From Streptomyces regalis (lineage in GTDB: Bacteria; Actinomycetota; Actinomycetes; Streptomycetales; Streptomycetaceae), in the NCBI RefSeq assembly GCF_001509475.1, contig NZ_LLZG01000001.1, positions 186,001 through 250,000 of the forward strand: DNA of 64,000 bases. The letters run 5' to 3'. Below, piece by piece: positions 49,772-58,693 of the stretch. The notes below the pieces were generated by a model that worked only from the letters and a program-made list of their open reading frames with translations, was not told the origin of the DNA and did no database searches. Positions within the stretch are counted from its first letter, which is position 1. The number at the start of each line of letters is the position of its first letter. Both the position numbers and the translations under genes were made by a program.

Positions 49772-51391
49772 TCACCCGTCCGCGGCCACCGCCACCTCCC
49801 GCGCCCACCGGTAGTCCGCCTTGCCGCTGGGCGAGCGCCGGATCGAGTCCGTGATCACCAGCTGGCGGGGGATCTTGTAACCCGCGAGGTGGGAGCGGCA
49901 GTGGGTCTGGATGTCCGCCAGCGACGGCCGTACCGCGCCCGCGCGCAACTGCACCACGGCCGCCACGTGATGCCCCCACTTCGCGTCCGGCACCCCGGCC
50001 ACCAGCACGTCGTACACATCGGGATGGGACTTGAGCGCCTGCTCGACCTCCTCCGGGTACACCTTCTCGCCCCCGGTGTTGATGCACTGCGAGCCGCGGC
50101 CCAGCACGGTGACGACGCCCTCCTTGTCGACCGTGGCCATGTCGCCGAGCAGCACCCAGCGCTCGCCGTCCTTCTCGAAGAAGGTCTCGGCGGTTTTCAC
50201 CGGGTCGTTGTAGTAGCCGAGCGGCACGTGACCGCACTGCGCGACCCGGCCCACCTCACCCGCGGCGACGGGCTCGTGTGTCGCCGGATCGACCACCTGG
50301 GTACGGGAGTTGACGCGGATGCGGAAGCCGCGCTCGGGGCCGGAGTCCTCGGTGGCGGTGCCGTTGAAGCCGGACTCCGAGGAGCCGAAGTTGTTCAGCA
50401 GCATCACGTTCGGGACCAGTGCCTGGAACTGCCGGCGCACCGTGTCCGACATGATGGCCCCGGACGACGACACGCTGAACATCGACGAGCAGTCCGTTCC
50501 CTTCATGGGCCCGCTGAGCGCGTCGACCAGTGGCCGCAGCATCGCGTCGCCCACCAACGACACGCTGGTGACCTTCTCCTTCTCGATCGTGCGCAGAACC
50601 TCCTCCGGCGCGAACTTGCGGTGGATCACGATGCGCTGGCCGAAGTTGAAGCCGATGAAGGCGGTCAGCGTGGACGTGCCGTGCATCAGCGGAGCGGTGG
50701 GGAAGAAGGTGATCCCGTCGCCGCCCGCCGCCACGCGCTCGGCGAGCTCCTGCGGCTTCTTCACCGGCTCACCGGTCGGCGCGCCGCCGCCCAGCCCCGA
50801 GAAGAACAGGTCCTCCTGGCGCCACATCACGCCCTTCGGCATCCCGGTGGTGCCGCCGGTGTAGATGATGAACTGGTCGTCCCCCGACCGCGCCGGGAAC
50901 CCCCGCTCGGGCGACCCGGCGGCCTCGGCGTCCGCGAACGCCACGGCCGGCGCACGGACCGCACCCGGCGCCACGGTGCCGACCCGGACCAGATGCCGCA
51001 GCCCGTCCACCCGGGGCAGCGCCGCCGCCACCCGGTCCGTGAACTCCGCCTCGAAGACCAGGGCCACCAGATCGGCGTCCCGGTAGAGGTACACCAACTC
51101 CTCTTCCACGTAGCGGTAGTTGACGTTGACCGGCACGATCCGCGCCTTCAGGCAGCCCAGCACCGTCTGCAAGTACTCGATGCCGTTGTAGAGATGGAGC
51201 CCGAGGTGCTCGCCGGGACGTATCCCGCTGTCGATCAGATGGTGGGCGATGCGATTGGCGGCCGCGTCCAGCTGTGCGTACGTCAGACGCCGCTCAATGC
51301 CCGTGCCCGGGTGGTCGATGTGCACGAGTGCCTCGCGGCCCGGAACCGCGTCGACGACCGACTCGAACAGGTCGGCAAGGTTGTACTCCAC
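49772..51391 (-). CDS. FadD3-like acyl-CoA synthetase
   Basis: A 539-residue adenylate-forming ligase from GTG 51391 (AGGAGG upstream). P-loop I-I-Y-T-G-G-T-T-G-M-P-K-G, then F-G-S-S-E-S-G-F-N-G, L-G-D-M-A-T-V-D-K-E-G, G-R-G-S-Q-C-I-N-T-G-G-E-K-V-Y and S-P-S-G-K-A-D-Y-R with the catalytic Lys. The subgroup is that of actinobacterial FadD3-like ligases acting on large acids such as steroid ring remnants. It is divergent from the crotonase-DUF35-thiolase operon, with one palindromic operator between, so the two units form one regulon. Confidence 0.9.
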   Translation of the reverse strand: MEYNLADLFESVVDAVPGREALVHIDHPGTGIERRLTYAQLDAAANRIAHHLIDSGIRPGEHLGLHLYNGIEYLQTVLGCLKARIVPVNVNYRYVEEELVYLYRDADLVALVFEAEFTDRVAAALPRVDGLRHLVRVGTVAPGAVRAPAVAFADAEAAGSPERGFPARSGDDQFIIYTGGTTGMPKGVMWRQEDLFFSGLGGGAPTGEPVKKPQELAERVAAGGDGITFFPTAPLMHGTSTLTAFIGFNFGQRIVIHRKFAPEEVLRTIEKEKVTSVSLVGDAMLRPLVDALSGPMKGTDCSSMFSVSSSGAIMSDTVRRQFQALVPNVMLLNNFGSSESGFNGTATEDSGPERGFRIRVNSRTQVVDPATHEPVAAGEVGRVAQCGHVPLGYYNDPVKTAETFFEKDGERWVLLGDMATVDKEGVVTVLGRGSQCINTGGEKVYPEEVEQALKSHPDVYDVLVAGVPDAKWGHHVAAVVQLRAGAVRPSLADIQTHCRSHLAGYKIPRQLVITDSIRRSPSGKADYRWAREVAVAADG

Positions 51392-51468
51392 CGCTCCTCC
51401 TGACCTCGCTCTCCACCGGCTGCCGGTCATCAGAGCAAAGGGCGGCACAACTGTGAAGGGTCCGCGCA

Positions 51469-51501
51469 CAAGAAATCTGACTGTCTGTCAGAAAACTCTT
51501 G
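51469..51501. promoter_or_regulatory. Compound TetR-type operator in the CoA-catabolism divergent promoter
   Basis: The core TCTGAC-TGTCT-GTCAGA (51476-51492) is a perfect dyad; flanking CAAGA (51469-51473) and TCTTG (51497-51501) extend the symmetry with spacers of two and four bases. It lies between the ligase (start 51391) and crotonase (start 51558) and can control both. The TetR gene is not in the window. Confidence 0.65.
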
Positions 51502-51557
51502 AAGTGCCCCGGCGCCTCCTGCAACCTGTTCTCGTTCTTTCAGAGGGGAGATGGGCG

Positions 51558-52358
51558 ATGGGTGGGACGGAACACCTCACCGTGCAGCGCGAAGGCGCCA
51601 CACTGGTGCTCACACTGAACAGGCCGGAGGCCAAGAACGCGCTCTCACTGGCCATGCTCGTCGGCCTGTACGACGGCTGGCTCGAGGCCGACGCCGACGA
51701 CTCGGTCCGCTCGATCGTGTTCACCGGCGCGGGCGGCTCGTTCTGCGCGGGCATGGACCTCAAGGCCCTGGCCGGCAAGGGCATGGAGGGAGAGCAGTAC
51801 CGGGACCGGCTGAAGGCCGACCCCGACCTGCACTGGAAGGCGATGCTGCGTCACCACCGCCCCCGCAAGCCGGTGATCGCCGCCGTCGAGGGCCACTGCG
51901 TCGCGGGCGGCACGGAGATGCTCCAGGGCACCGACATCCGCGTGGCGGGCGAGTCGGCGACCTTCGGGCTCTTCGAGGTGAGGCGCGGTCTGTTCCCCAT
52001 CGGCGGCTCCACGGTCCGCCTGCAACGCCAGATCCCGCGCACTCATGCCCTGGAGATGCTGCTCACCGGACGCCCGTACAGCGCCCGCGAGGCCGCCGAC
52101 ATCGGCCTCGTCGGGCACGTCGTCCCCGACGGCACGGCACTGCCCAAGGCCCTGGAGATCGCCGAACGCATCAACGCCTGCGGCCCACTGGCCGTCGAGG
52201 CCGTCAAAGCGTCCGTCTACGAGACCGCCGAACTGACCGAGACCGACGGCCTCGCCGCCGAACTCCGGCGCGGCTGGCCGATCTTCGACACCGCAGACGC
52301 CAAGGAAGGCGCCCGCGCCTTTGCGGAGAAGCGACCGCCCGTCTACAAGCGCACCTGA
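51558..52358 (+). CDS. Crotonase-family enoyl-CoA hydratase
   Basis: A 266-residue crotonase. The CoA-binding and oxyanion elements are clear: L-N-R-P-E-A-K-N-A-L, S-F-C-A-G-M-D-L-K-A-L and A-V-E-G-H-C-V-A-G-G-T-E. One Glu is in the G-G-T-E-M position and the second acidic residue is in F-G-L-F-E-V-R-R-G-L-F-P. It hydrates an enoyl-CoA or performs an isomerase/hydrolase variant of that reaction. ATG 51558 has GAGGGGAG upstream. It is the first gene of a four-gene unit with the DUF35 and thiolase-fold genes. Confidence 0.9.
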   Translation: MGGTEHLTVQREGATLVLTLNRPEAKNALSLAMLVGLYDGWLEADADDSVRSIVFTGAGGSFCAGMDLKALAGKGMEGEQYRDRLKADPDLHWKAMLRHHRPRKPVIAAVEGHCVAGGTEMLQGTDIRVAGESATFGLFEVRRGLFPIGGSTVRLQRQIPRTHALEMLLTGRPYSAREAADIGLVGHVVPDGTALPKALEIAERINACGPLAVEAVKASVYETAELTETDGLAAELRRGWPIFDTADAKEGARAFAEKRPPVYKRT

Positions 52359-52405
52359 CTGCCGTGCCCGGCCCGTGCGCCCCACCTCCAAAGGAGATCC
52401 GCGGG

Positions 52406-53371
52406 ATGCCCGAAGTCCTCAAAGCGCCGCTCGTCGTCGAGTTCCCCTTCACCCGCTCTCTCGGCCCTGTCCAGAGCGCCTTCCTCACCGGCCTGCGCGA
52501 ACGCGTCGTGCTCGCAGTGCGCACCAGCGACGGCCGCACGCTCGTCCCTCCCGTCGAGTACGACCCCGTCACCGCCGAGGAGATTCGCGACCTGGTCGAG
52601 GTCGCCCCGACCGGCACGGTCACCACCTGGGCCTGGAACCACGCCCCCCGCCGTGACCAGCCTCTCGGCACCCCCTTCGCCTGGGTCCTGGTCCGCCTCG
52701 ACGGCGCCGACACCGCTCTCCTGCACGCCCTCGACGCCCCCGGCCCCGACGCCGTGCACACCGGCATGCGCGTCCGCGTCCGCTGGGCCGAGGAACGCAC
52801 CGGCGCCATCACGGACATCGCCTGCTTCGAGCGGTACGAAGGCAGCCCGGACGGCGGCGACCCGGCCGAACCGACAGGCCACACAGGCGAGTTCGACGAC
52901 CCGGTCACCGGCATCGTCGCCCGCGCCCGCCTCGAGTACACCTACTCACCCGGCCGCGCCCAGACCGCCTACATCAACGCCCTGGCCGACCGTCGGAACG
53001 TCGGCGAACGCTGCCCCTCCTGCCGCAAGGTGTACGTTCCACCGAGGGGTGCGTGCCCCACATGTGGGGTCGCCACATCAGAACAGGTCGAAGTAGGTCC
53101 CCGCGGCACAGTCACCACGTTCTGCATCGTCAACATCAAGGCTGCTCATACGGCGAATCTCGACATCGAAGTGCCGTACGTCTACGCCCACATCGCCCTC
53201 GACGGCGCCGACCTCGCCCTGCACGCCCGAATCGGCGGCATCCCCTACGACCAGGTGCGCATGGGTCTGCGCGTCGAACCGGTGTGGACCGAGGGCGCCC
53301 GCTACCCCGACCACTACCGGCCGACCGGCGAGCCCGACGCGGACTACGACACGTACAAGGAGCTGGTGTAG
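52406..53371 (+). CDS. Tandem DUF35 (zinc-ribbon/OB-fold) protein
   Basis: A protein of 321 residues with two DUF35 units. The second has the full zinc ribbon, C-P-S-C-x13-C-P-T-C-G (about residues 203-222), then an OB fold. The first half has the same layout, with a P-P-V-E-Y-D-P turn at the ribbon position, but no cysteines, so its metal site is lost. DUF35 proteins (for example ChsH2) bind CoA esters and partner thiolase-fold enzymes. It is followed with zero spacing by the thiolase-fold gene (TAG-ATG). The tandem fusion replaces the two single chains usual in such complexes. AAAGGAG precedes ATG 52406. Confidence 0.88.
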   Translation: MPEVLKAPLVVEFPFTRSLGPVQSAFLTGLRERVVLAVRTSDGRTLVPPVEYDPVTAEEIRDLVEVAPTGTVTTWAWNHAPRRDQPLGTPFAWVLVRLDGADTALLHALDAPGPDAVHTGMRVRVRWAEERTGAITDIACFERYEGSPDGGDPAEPTGHTGEFDDPVTGIVARARLEYTYSPGRAQTAYINALADRRNVGERCPSCRKVYVPPRGACPTCGVATSEQVEVGPRGTVTTFCIVNIKAAHTANLDIEVPYVYAHIALDGADLALHARIGGIPYDQVRMGLRVEPVWTEGARYPDHYRPTGEPDADYDTYKELV

Positions 53372-54436
53372 ATGACCAGGGACCTGCCGGTCAGGGACAT
53401 CGCCGTGGTCGCCTTCGCTCAGACCGACCACCGGCGCACCAGCGAGGAGCTCTCCGAGGTGGAGATGCTCATGCCGGTCCTGCACGACGTGCTCGCACAG
53501 ACCGGCCTCAAGACCGCCGACATCGGCTTCACCTGCTCCGGCTCCAGCGACTACCTCGCCGGCCGTGCCTTCTCCTTCACCCTCGCCCTCGACGGTGTCG
53601 GCGCCTGGCCGCCGATCTCCGAGTCGCACGTCGAGATGGACGGCGCCTGGGCGCTGTACGAGGCGTGGACCAAGCTGCTGACCGGGGACGCCGACACCGC
53701 GCTGGTCTACTCCTACGGCAAGTCCTCACCCGGCCCCCTGCGCGACGTCCTGACCCGGCAGCTCGACCCCTACTGCGTCGCCCCTCTCTGGCCCGACTCC
53801 GTCGCCCTGGCCGCCCTCCAGGCCCAGGCCCTCATCGACGCCGGCGACACGGACGAGCCCGCGCTCGCCGCCGTCGCCGCCCGCAGCCGCGCTGACGCCA
53901 CCGCCAACTCCCATGCTCAGCTGCGGGGTTCGGTGCCCCAGGGGGAGTACGCCGTACGACCGCTGCGTACCGGCGACTGCCCGCCCATCGGCGACGGGGC
54001 CGCCGCCGTGATCCTCGCGGCGGGCGAGCGGGCCCGCGAGCTGTGCGACCGGCCCGCCTGGATACGCGGCATCGACCACCGCATCGAGGCACACGGCCTG
54101 GGCGTGCGCGACTTGACCGACTCGCCCTCGACCCGCCTCGCCGCCGAGAAGGCGGGCTCCTTCGAACGGCCGGTCGACACCGCCGAGTTGCACGCGCCCT
54201 TCACCTCCCAGGAGGTCGTCCTGCGCAAGGCGCTGAAGCTCGACGCCGGCGTGCGTGTCAACCCGTCCGGCGGGGCGCTCGCCGCCAACCCCGTCATGGC
54301 CGCCGGGCTCATCCGCATCGGAGAGGCAGCCGCCCGTATCCACCGGGGCGAGTCCGACCGGGCGCTCGCGCATGCCACGTCCGGACCGTGTCTGCAACAG
54401 AACCTGGTCGCCGTACTCGAAGGGGATCCGCGATGA
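53372..54436 (+). CDS. Thiolase-fold (Ltp-like) protein, catalytic Cys absent
   Basis: A 354-residue thiolase/SCP-x-fold protein. G-F-T-C-S-G-S-S-D-Y-L-A starts the fold. The region where thiolases have the nucleophilic Cys reads S-H-V-E-M-D-G-A-W-A-L-Y-E-A-W, without Cys. The later H-A-P-F-T-S-Q-E-V-V-L and N-P-S-G-G-A-L-A-A-N-P loops keep the family pattern. Ltp-type proteins without Cys act as retro-aldolases on side-chain CoA esters in complex with DUF35 partners. It abuts the DUF35 gene and overlaps the second thiolase-fold gene by ATGA, implying a stoichiometric complex. Confidence 0.87.
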   Translation: MTRDLPVRDIAVVAFAQTDHRRTSEELSEVEMLMPVLHDVLAQTGLKTADIGFTCSGSSDYLAGRAFSFTLALDGVGAWPPISESHVEMDGAWALYEAWTKLLTGDADTALVYSYGKSSPGPLRDVLTRQLDPYCVAPLWPDSVALAALQAQALIDAGDTDEPALAAVAARSRADATANSHAQLRGSVPQGEYAVRPLRTGDCPPIGDGAAAVILAAGERARELCDRPAWIRGIDHRIEAHGLGVRDLTDSPSTRLAAEKAGSFERPVDTAELHAPFTSQEVVLRKALKLDAGVRVNPSGGALAANPVMAAGLIRIGEAAARIHRGESDRALAHATSGPCLQQNLVAVLEGDPR

Positions 54437-55599
54437 GCAAGGAGCCCGTGGCCGTCGTAGGCGTCGGTCAGACCAAGCACGTCGCGGCGCGCCGGGACGT
54501 GTCCATCGCCGGGCTCGTCCGGGAGGCGGCCCGACGGGCCCTCGACGACGCCGAGTTGGGCTGGGCCGATGTCGACGCCGTCGTGATCGGCAAGGCGCCG
54601 GACTTCTTCGAGGGCGTGATGATGCCCGAGCTGTACCTCGCCGACGCGCTCGGCGCGGTGGGCAAGCCGATGCTGCGGGTGCACACGGCCGGTTCGGTCG
54701 GCGGATCCACCGCCCTCGTCGCTGCCAACCTGGTCGCGGCCCGCGTGCACGGCACCGTGCTGACGCTCGCCTTCGAGAAGCAGTCCGAGTCGAACGCCAT
54801 GTGGGGCCTGTCCCTGCCGATCCCCTTCCAGCAGCCCCTGCTGGCCGGGGCGGGCGGGTTCTTCGCGCCGCACGTGCGCGCGTACATGCGGCGCAGCGGC
54901 GCGCCCGACACGGTCGGCTCGCTGGTGGCGTACAAGGACCGCCGCAATGCGCTGAAGAACCCCTACGCGCACCTGCACGAGCACGACATCACCCTGGAGA
55001 AGGTCCAGGCCTCGCCCATGCTCTGGGACCCGATCCGCTACTCGGAGACCTGCCCGTCCTCCGACGGCGCCTGCGCGATGGTCCTCACCGACCGCGTCGG
55101 AGCCGCCCGCGCGGCACGCCCGCCCGCCTGGATGCTCGGCGGTGCGATGCGCAGCGAGCCCACCCTCTTCGCCGGCAAGGACTTCGTGTCGCCGCAGGCC
55201 GGGAAGGACTGCGCGGCCGACGTGTACCGGCAGGCCGGGATCGCCGATCCCCGCCGGGACATCGACGCGGTGGAGATGTACGCGCCGTTCTCCTGGTACG
55301 AGCCCATGTGGCTGGAGAACCTCGGCTTCGCCGCCGAGGGCGAGGGCTGGAAGCTCACCGAGTCCGGGGTGACCGAGCTCGACGGGGACCTGCCCGTGAA
55401 CATGTCGGGCGGGGTTCTGTCCACCAACCCCATCGGGGCCTCCGGCATGATCCGCTTCGCGGAAGCGGCCCTCCAGGTGCGCGGACAGGCCGGGGAACAC
55501 CAGATCGACCGGGCCCGCAAGGTGCTCGGGCACGCCTATGGCGGCGGGTCCCAGTTCTTCTCCATGTGGCTCGTGGGCTCCGAGCCACCGGACGCCTGA
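54433..55599 (+). CDS. Second thiolase-fold (Ltp-like) protein, catalytic Cys absent
   Basis: A 388-residue thiolase-fold protein from the ATG that overlaps the previous stop. Opening V-A-V-V-G-V-G-Q-T-K-H. The nucleophile region is V-H-T-A-G-S-V-G-G-S-T-A, where the canonical Cys is replaced. Further marks: Y-A-P-F-S-W-Y-E-P and N-M-S-G-G-V-L-S-T-N-P-I-G-A-S-G. With the preceding protein it gives a pair of unequal thiolase-fold subunits, as in the heteromeric aldolases of steroid side-chain degradation. The substrate is unknown; cholesterol or bile-acid-like side chains are the precedent. Confidence 0.87.
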   Translation: MSKEPVAVVGVGQTKHVAARRDVSIAGLVREAARRALDDAELGWADVDAVVIGKAPDFFEGVMMPELYLADALGAVGKPMLRVHTAGSVGGSTALVAANLVAARVHGTVLTLAFEKQSESNAMWGLSLPIPFQQPLLAGAGGFFAPHVRAYMRRSGAPDTVGSLVAYKDRRNALKNPYAHLHEHDITLEKVQASPMLWDPIRYSETCPSSDGACAMVLTDRVGAARAARPPAWMLGGAMRSEPTLFAGKDFVSPQAGKDCAADVYRQAGIADPRRDIDAVEMYAPFSWYEPMWLENLGFAAEGEGWKLTESGVTELDGDLPVNMSGGVLSTNPIGASGMIRFAEAALQVRGQAGEHQIDRARKVLGHAYGGGSQFFSMWLVGSEPPDA

Positions 55600-55719
55600 G
55601 AGGACTACCGGGCGGCGGCGGAGACGACTCCGCAAAGGTCCTCCTCACGTGGCCTGTCGACACTCGTAACCGATCGCTAGGCTGACCCGCGGACGACGCG
55701 AATCGGGAGGAGCACGGAC

Positions 55720-55965
55720 GTGGCCGAGAGCACCACCATCCAGCAGCAGCCGCTCACGGGCTGGGACAAGCCGGAGCTGGACCTCAGCAACGCCGACTGG
55801 CACTCCAGCAGCCGTGGCCTGGGGGATGTCCAGATCGCCTTTGTCGAGGGGTTCATCGCGATGCGCAACAGCGGCCGCCCGGAGAGCCCTTCCCTGATCT
55901 TCACACCCGCCGAGTGGGGTGCCTTCGTGTCGGGCGCGAGGGAGGGCGAGTTCGACCTGACCTGA
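55720..55965 (+). CDS. DUF397 domain protein
   Basis: An 81-residue protein from GTG 55720 (GGGAGG nine bases upstream). It has the DUF397 pattern: W-H-S-S-S-R-G, a V-E-G-F-I-A-M-R-N-S segment in place of V-E-V-A-...-V-R-D-S, then F-T-P-A-E-W-G-A-F-V. These small Streptomyces proteins are often encoded next to XRE/helix-turn-helix regulators and anti-sigma-like kinases and may act as their partners (the BldB-like fold is related). No such regulator is adjacent here, so it is an orphan. Confidence 0.88.
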   Translation: MAESTTIQQQPLTGWDKPELDLSNADWHSSSRGLGDVQIAFVEGFIAMRNSGRPESPSLIFTPAEWGAFVSGAREGEFDLT

Positions 55966-56099
55966 CAGCGCTCTTCGGGCCGATCCGGGTGTGTTCCGCC
56001 CGTTTTTCCGGACACGCGACCTTGAGAACCCCCCTGGGGCCGACGCCTGAGCCAGGCTGACCCCGGGAGGGGTAGGTCGTATCCGGAGGTGAGGAACCC

Positions 56100-57005
56100 A
56101 TGAGCACCCTGCCGGTCATCGCGGCGGTCGACGGCTCGGACGACAGCCTGGTCGCGCTGGACTGGGCCTTCGAGGCAGCGCTGGTGCGCGAGGCGCCGCT
56201 GCGCATGGTCCATGTGCAGCAGTACGCCGCCTGGGCCAAGCCCGGTGTGCTGCCCGCTGGGCGACCGCAACCGGAGGACGATCCGGTGCTCGACCGCGTA
56301 CGCCGGTATCTGGCAGGGCGGGTCGAGCGGCCGGAGACGGAGTACCTCGCCCTGGAGGGCGCGCCCGCCGCGGTTCTGCCCGAACTGGGCTCCGCCGCCC
56401 AGCTGTTGGTGCTCGGTTCCCGCGGGCGCGGGGGCTTCGTCGGCCTGCTGCTCGGCTCCACCGCTACGGCCGTCGCGCGTGACGCCGAGTGCCCGGTGGT
56501 CGTGGTGCCCAAGCCGGGACGCGAGGTCCATGACGGCATGCCGATCGAGCCGGGGCCGCGGGTCGTCGTCGGCCTGCAGGTCGACAGCCCCGACGAGGCC
56601 ACGCTGTCCTTCGCCTTCGCCGAGGCCGCCCGGCGCGGCGCCCGACTCCAGGTCGTCGCCGCCTACCCATGGCCGGCGCACCTGTGGACGGCGGCTCCCA
56701 GCCAGATCGTGCCGCCACCCGTCGACCAGGACGCCGTCGAGAACGAGACCCGCACCCTCGCGGAAGGCCTCCTCACCCAGCACCGCGACCGTCACCCCGA
56801 GGTCCGCGCCGAGCCATATGCCGCCCCGGGCGACGCGGCCGGCCACCTCGTCGCCGCTTCCAAGGACGCGAACCTGGTCGTCGTGGGCCGCCACCGGCGC
56901 CTCCCACTGGCCCCCGCCCGCATGATGGGCTCGGTGGCCCAGGCCGTCCTGCTGCACGCCGCGAGCCCGGTGGCCGTGGTGCCGCCTGCGCCGCCGCAGG
57001 AGTGA
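56100..57005 (+). CDS. Universal stress protein, tandem UspA domains
   Basis: A second two-domain universal stress protein, 301 residues. V-A-A-V-D-G-S-D-D-S opens domain 1, with the ATP motif G-S-R-G-R-G-G-F-V-G-L-L-L-G-S. Domain 2 starts at V-V-V-G-L-Q-V-D-S and its ATP loop is altered (V-V-G-R-H-R-R-L-P-L-A-P-A-R-M-M-G-S), lacking the standard second Gly, so only the first domain surely binds ATP. GGAGGTGAGG precedes the ATG. Related in sequence to the one at 15667 but not a recent duplicate. Confidence 0.92.
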   Translation: MSTLPVIAAVDGSDDSLVALDWAFEAALVREAPLRMVHVQQYAAWAKPGVLPAGRPQPEDDPVLDRVRRYLAGRVERPETEYLALEGAPAAVLPELGSAAQLLVLGSRGRGGFVGLLLGSTATAVARDAECPVVVVPKPGREVHDGMPIEPGPRVVVGLQVDSPDEATLSFAFAEAARRGARLQVVAAYPWPAHLWTAAPSQIVPPPVDQDAVENETRTLAEGLLTQHRDRHPEVRAEPYAAPGDAAGHLVAASKDANLVVVGRHRRLPLAPARMMGSVAQAVLLHAASPVAVVPPAPPQE

Positions 57006-57022
57006 GCGGGCACCGGAGCGCG

Positions 57023-58007
57023 TCACGCGGTGCCGAACCACGCCTCGGCCAGGGACGGCAGCGTACCGTCGGCCGGTGCGCCCAACTCCCGTATGTACCA
57101 AGGGAGATTGCTGTACACATGCAGCAGCGTGTACGCCAGCAGCTCGGCCGGGGCGAAGGAGGTGTCGTACGGCCTGGTGAGGCGGGCCAGACGTTGCGGA
57201 TCGCCGCGGGTGACGAACAGGCCCACGCCGACGAAGTCGTACGCGCGGAAGCCGATCATGGCCGGCTCGAAGTCGCAGAGCCCGGTCAGGCGCCAGCCGT
57301 CAGGATCGACAAGGAAGTGCTGCTGCATGACCTCGTTGTGCAGCAGGGAACGGTGCGGGGCACGCGGCAGTGGAACCGAAGCGAGGAACTCGGGGATCTG
57401 CTCCAGCCAGGCGGCCGGCCGACCGCGCTCGCGCTGCCGCTCCACGGCCCCGGAACGCTGCCGGTCCACGAACGCGCCCCAGTCCCCGGGCCCGAGGACA
57501 TCCTCGAGCGGGGCGGCATCGAGGGTATGCAGTACGGCCAGGGCTCGCTGATCTCAGCGACGAGCCGCTCACGGTCGAGGCGCGGGACGCGGTCCCAGGC
57601 ACCGGCCAGTTCTCGCCCCGCAGCCGGGACATCAGGACGTACCGCCGGCCGTTCTCGTACGGACCGGCGTCGTGCACGCGTGGCGTCGGGACGGGCAGGA
57701 GCCCCTGGACATGGGACAGGACGCGGTCCTCGGCGATGCCGTCCCGGGCGGCGGCTCCTGGGAAGAGCTTGAGGACGTGTTCGTCGCCCACGGCGTAGAC
57801 CGGCTGTGACCCGTCCGGGAAGCGCGTCAGCGGGAGACCTGCCAGAGCGAGACGGGCGCACAGATCCTCCGCTCCGACCCGCATCACCTTCTCGTCGGGG
57901 ACGACGGCGTCCCCATCCTCGTCTGTCTCCACCGGCGGCAGCGTGATCGGGACCGTAGGACGTGCCTCTGCCGGAGGGCAACGGAATTCCGCGGCACCCG
58001 ACGGCAT
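57023..58007 (-). pseudogene. Phosphotransferase (APH-like) broken by two frameshifts
   Basis: An aminoglycoside-phosphotransferase-fold gene in three frames. The first frame holds the N-lobe (Y-A-V-G-D-E-H-V-L-K-L-F-P and Y-V-L-M-S-R-L-R-G-E-N-W-P-V). Near 57598-57604 one base is missing, and the sequence continues in another frame (A-W-D-R-V-P-R-L-D-R-E-R-L-V-A-E-I). Near 57540-57546 a second single base is missing, after which A-L-A-V-L-H-T-L-D and the catalytic part follow: H-N-E-V-M-Q-Q-H-F and the metal-site G-L-C-D-F-E-P-A. Restoring one G at each place gives one continuous protein of about 328 residues. The start near 58007 is uncertain. Either a recent pseudogene or two local sequence errors. 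Confidence 0.8.
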
Positions 58008-58105
58008 CACGGAGCGCTCGGGAAGTCGCGCCCGCGCGTCAGGGATCAGCGTCCGAACCCATGCCCGCACGTCACGGAGCAGTCCCGGACACGTACCATG
58101 GCGAC

Positions 58106-58603
58106 ATGTCGTTCCTCCGCCGCCGCAGCGCCACGCCCGCCGGGCCCGACTTCGACGTACTGGCCATGGATCCGGGCGACTGGCCCGGCAATCTGGGTGC
58201 CGGGCTGCTGCCCGCCCCCGACGGCAGCTGCCAGGGCGTCTTCCTGCGCTACGACCTCTTCGGCGGCCGCGGCCCCGCGATGATCATCGGCAACCTGCCT
58301 GAGGGCTCCCCGGCCCGCGAGGTCGACGAGGACGAGATCCCGTTCGAGGTCGCGCAGCTGCTGCTGGCCCTGGAGAACGACGAAGAGGTCGCCGTCGTCG
58401 GCAGCGAGGACGTGCCCGTCATGCAGGGAGACAACCTCCTGATCGTGCGCCGTCTGAAGCTCTCCGAGAGCCGGATCTCCTGCGTGCAGTTCGACCGCAG
58501 CGACAACGTCCTGGTGACCATCGCCGCGTGGGACCGCCCCATCACCGACGATCTGTACGCGCTTCTGAAGCCGCTGCCCGCGGAGCTCTTCCAGCAGGGC
58601 TGA
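58106..58603 (+). CDS. Conserved Streptomyces hypothetical protein
   Basis: A 165-residue soluble acidic protein without a recognised domain. It begins M-S-F-L-R-R-R-S, then has D-F-D-V-L-A-M-D-P-G-D-W-P-G-N-L-G-A-G-L-L-P, which resembles proteins conserved across streptomycetes, and ends D-D-L-Y-A-L-L-K-P-L-P. No signal peptide or membrane helix. It is divergent from the broken phosphotransferase. Codon use is ordinary, so I take it as real; function unknown. Confidence 0.8.
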   Translation: MSFLRRRSATPAGPDFDVLAMDPGDWPGNLGAGLLPAPDGSCQGVFLRYDLFGGRGPAMIIGNLPEGSPAREVDEDEIPFEVAQLLLALENDEEVAVVGSEDVPVMQGDNLLIVRRLKLSESRISCVQFDRSDNVLVTIAAWDRPITDDLYALLKPLPAELFQQG

Positions 58604-58656
58604 GTCCTCCCGATCGAGGCCCGCCGATCGGGGTTCCGCACATGTTGTCATGACCC

Positions 58657-58685
58657 TTGTCGCAGAGTCATCGGACCTCTAGCGT
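58657..58685 (+). promoter_or_regulatory. Predicted vegetative-type promoter of the GH95 gene, leaderless
   Basis: TTGTCG (58657-58662) and TAGCGT (58680-58685) are 17 bases apart, close to the HrdB-type TTGAC-N17-TAGPuPuT consensus. Transcription would begin at about 58692, within a base or two of ATG 58694, so the mRNA would be leaderless. AGGGG lies too near the ATG to act as a ribosome site. An inverted repeat CATGACCC (58649-58656)/GGGTCATG (58689-58696) spans the promoter and the start codon. Confidence 0.55.
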
Positions 58686-58693
58686 CAGGGGTC

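Noticed and set aside
51249..51557. A longer N-terminus for the crotonase starting at 51249
   Set aside because: It would run through the divergent ligase start and the operator palindrome, and the conserved protein begins at 51558 with a good ribosome-binding site.
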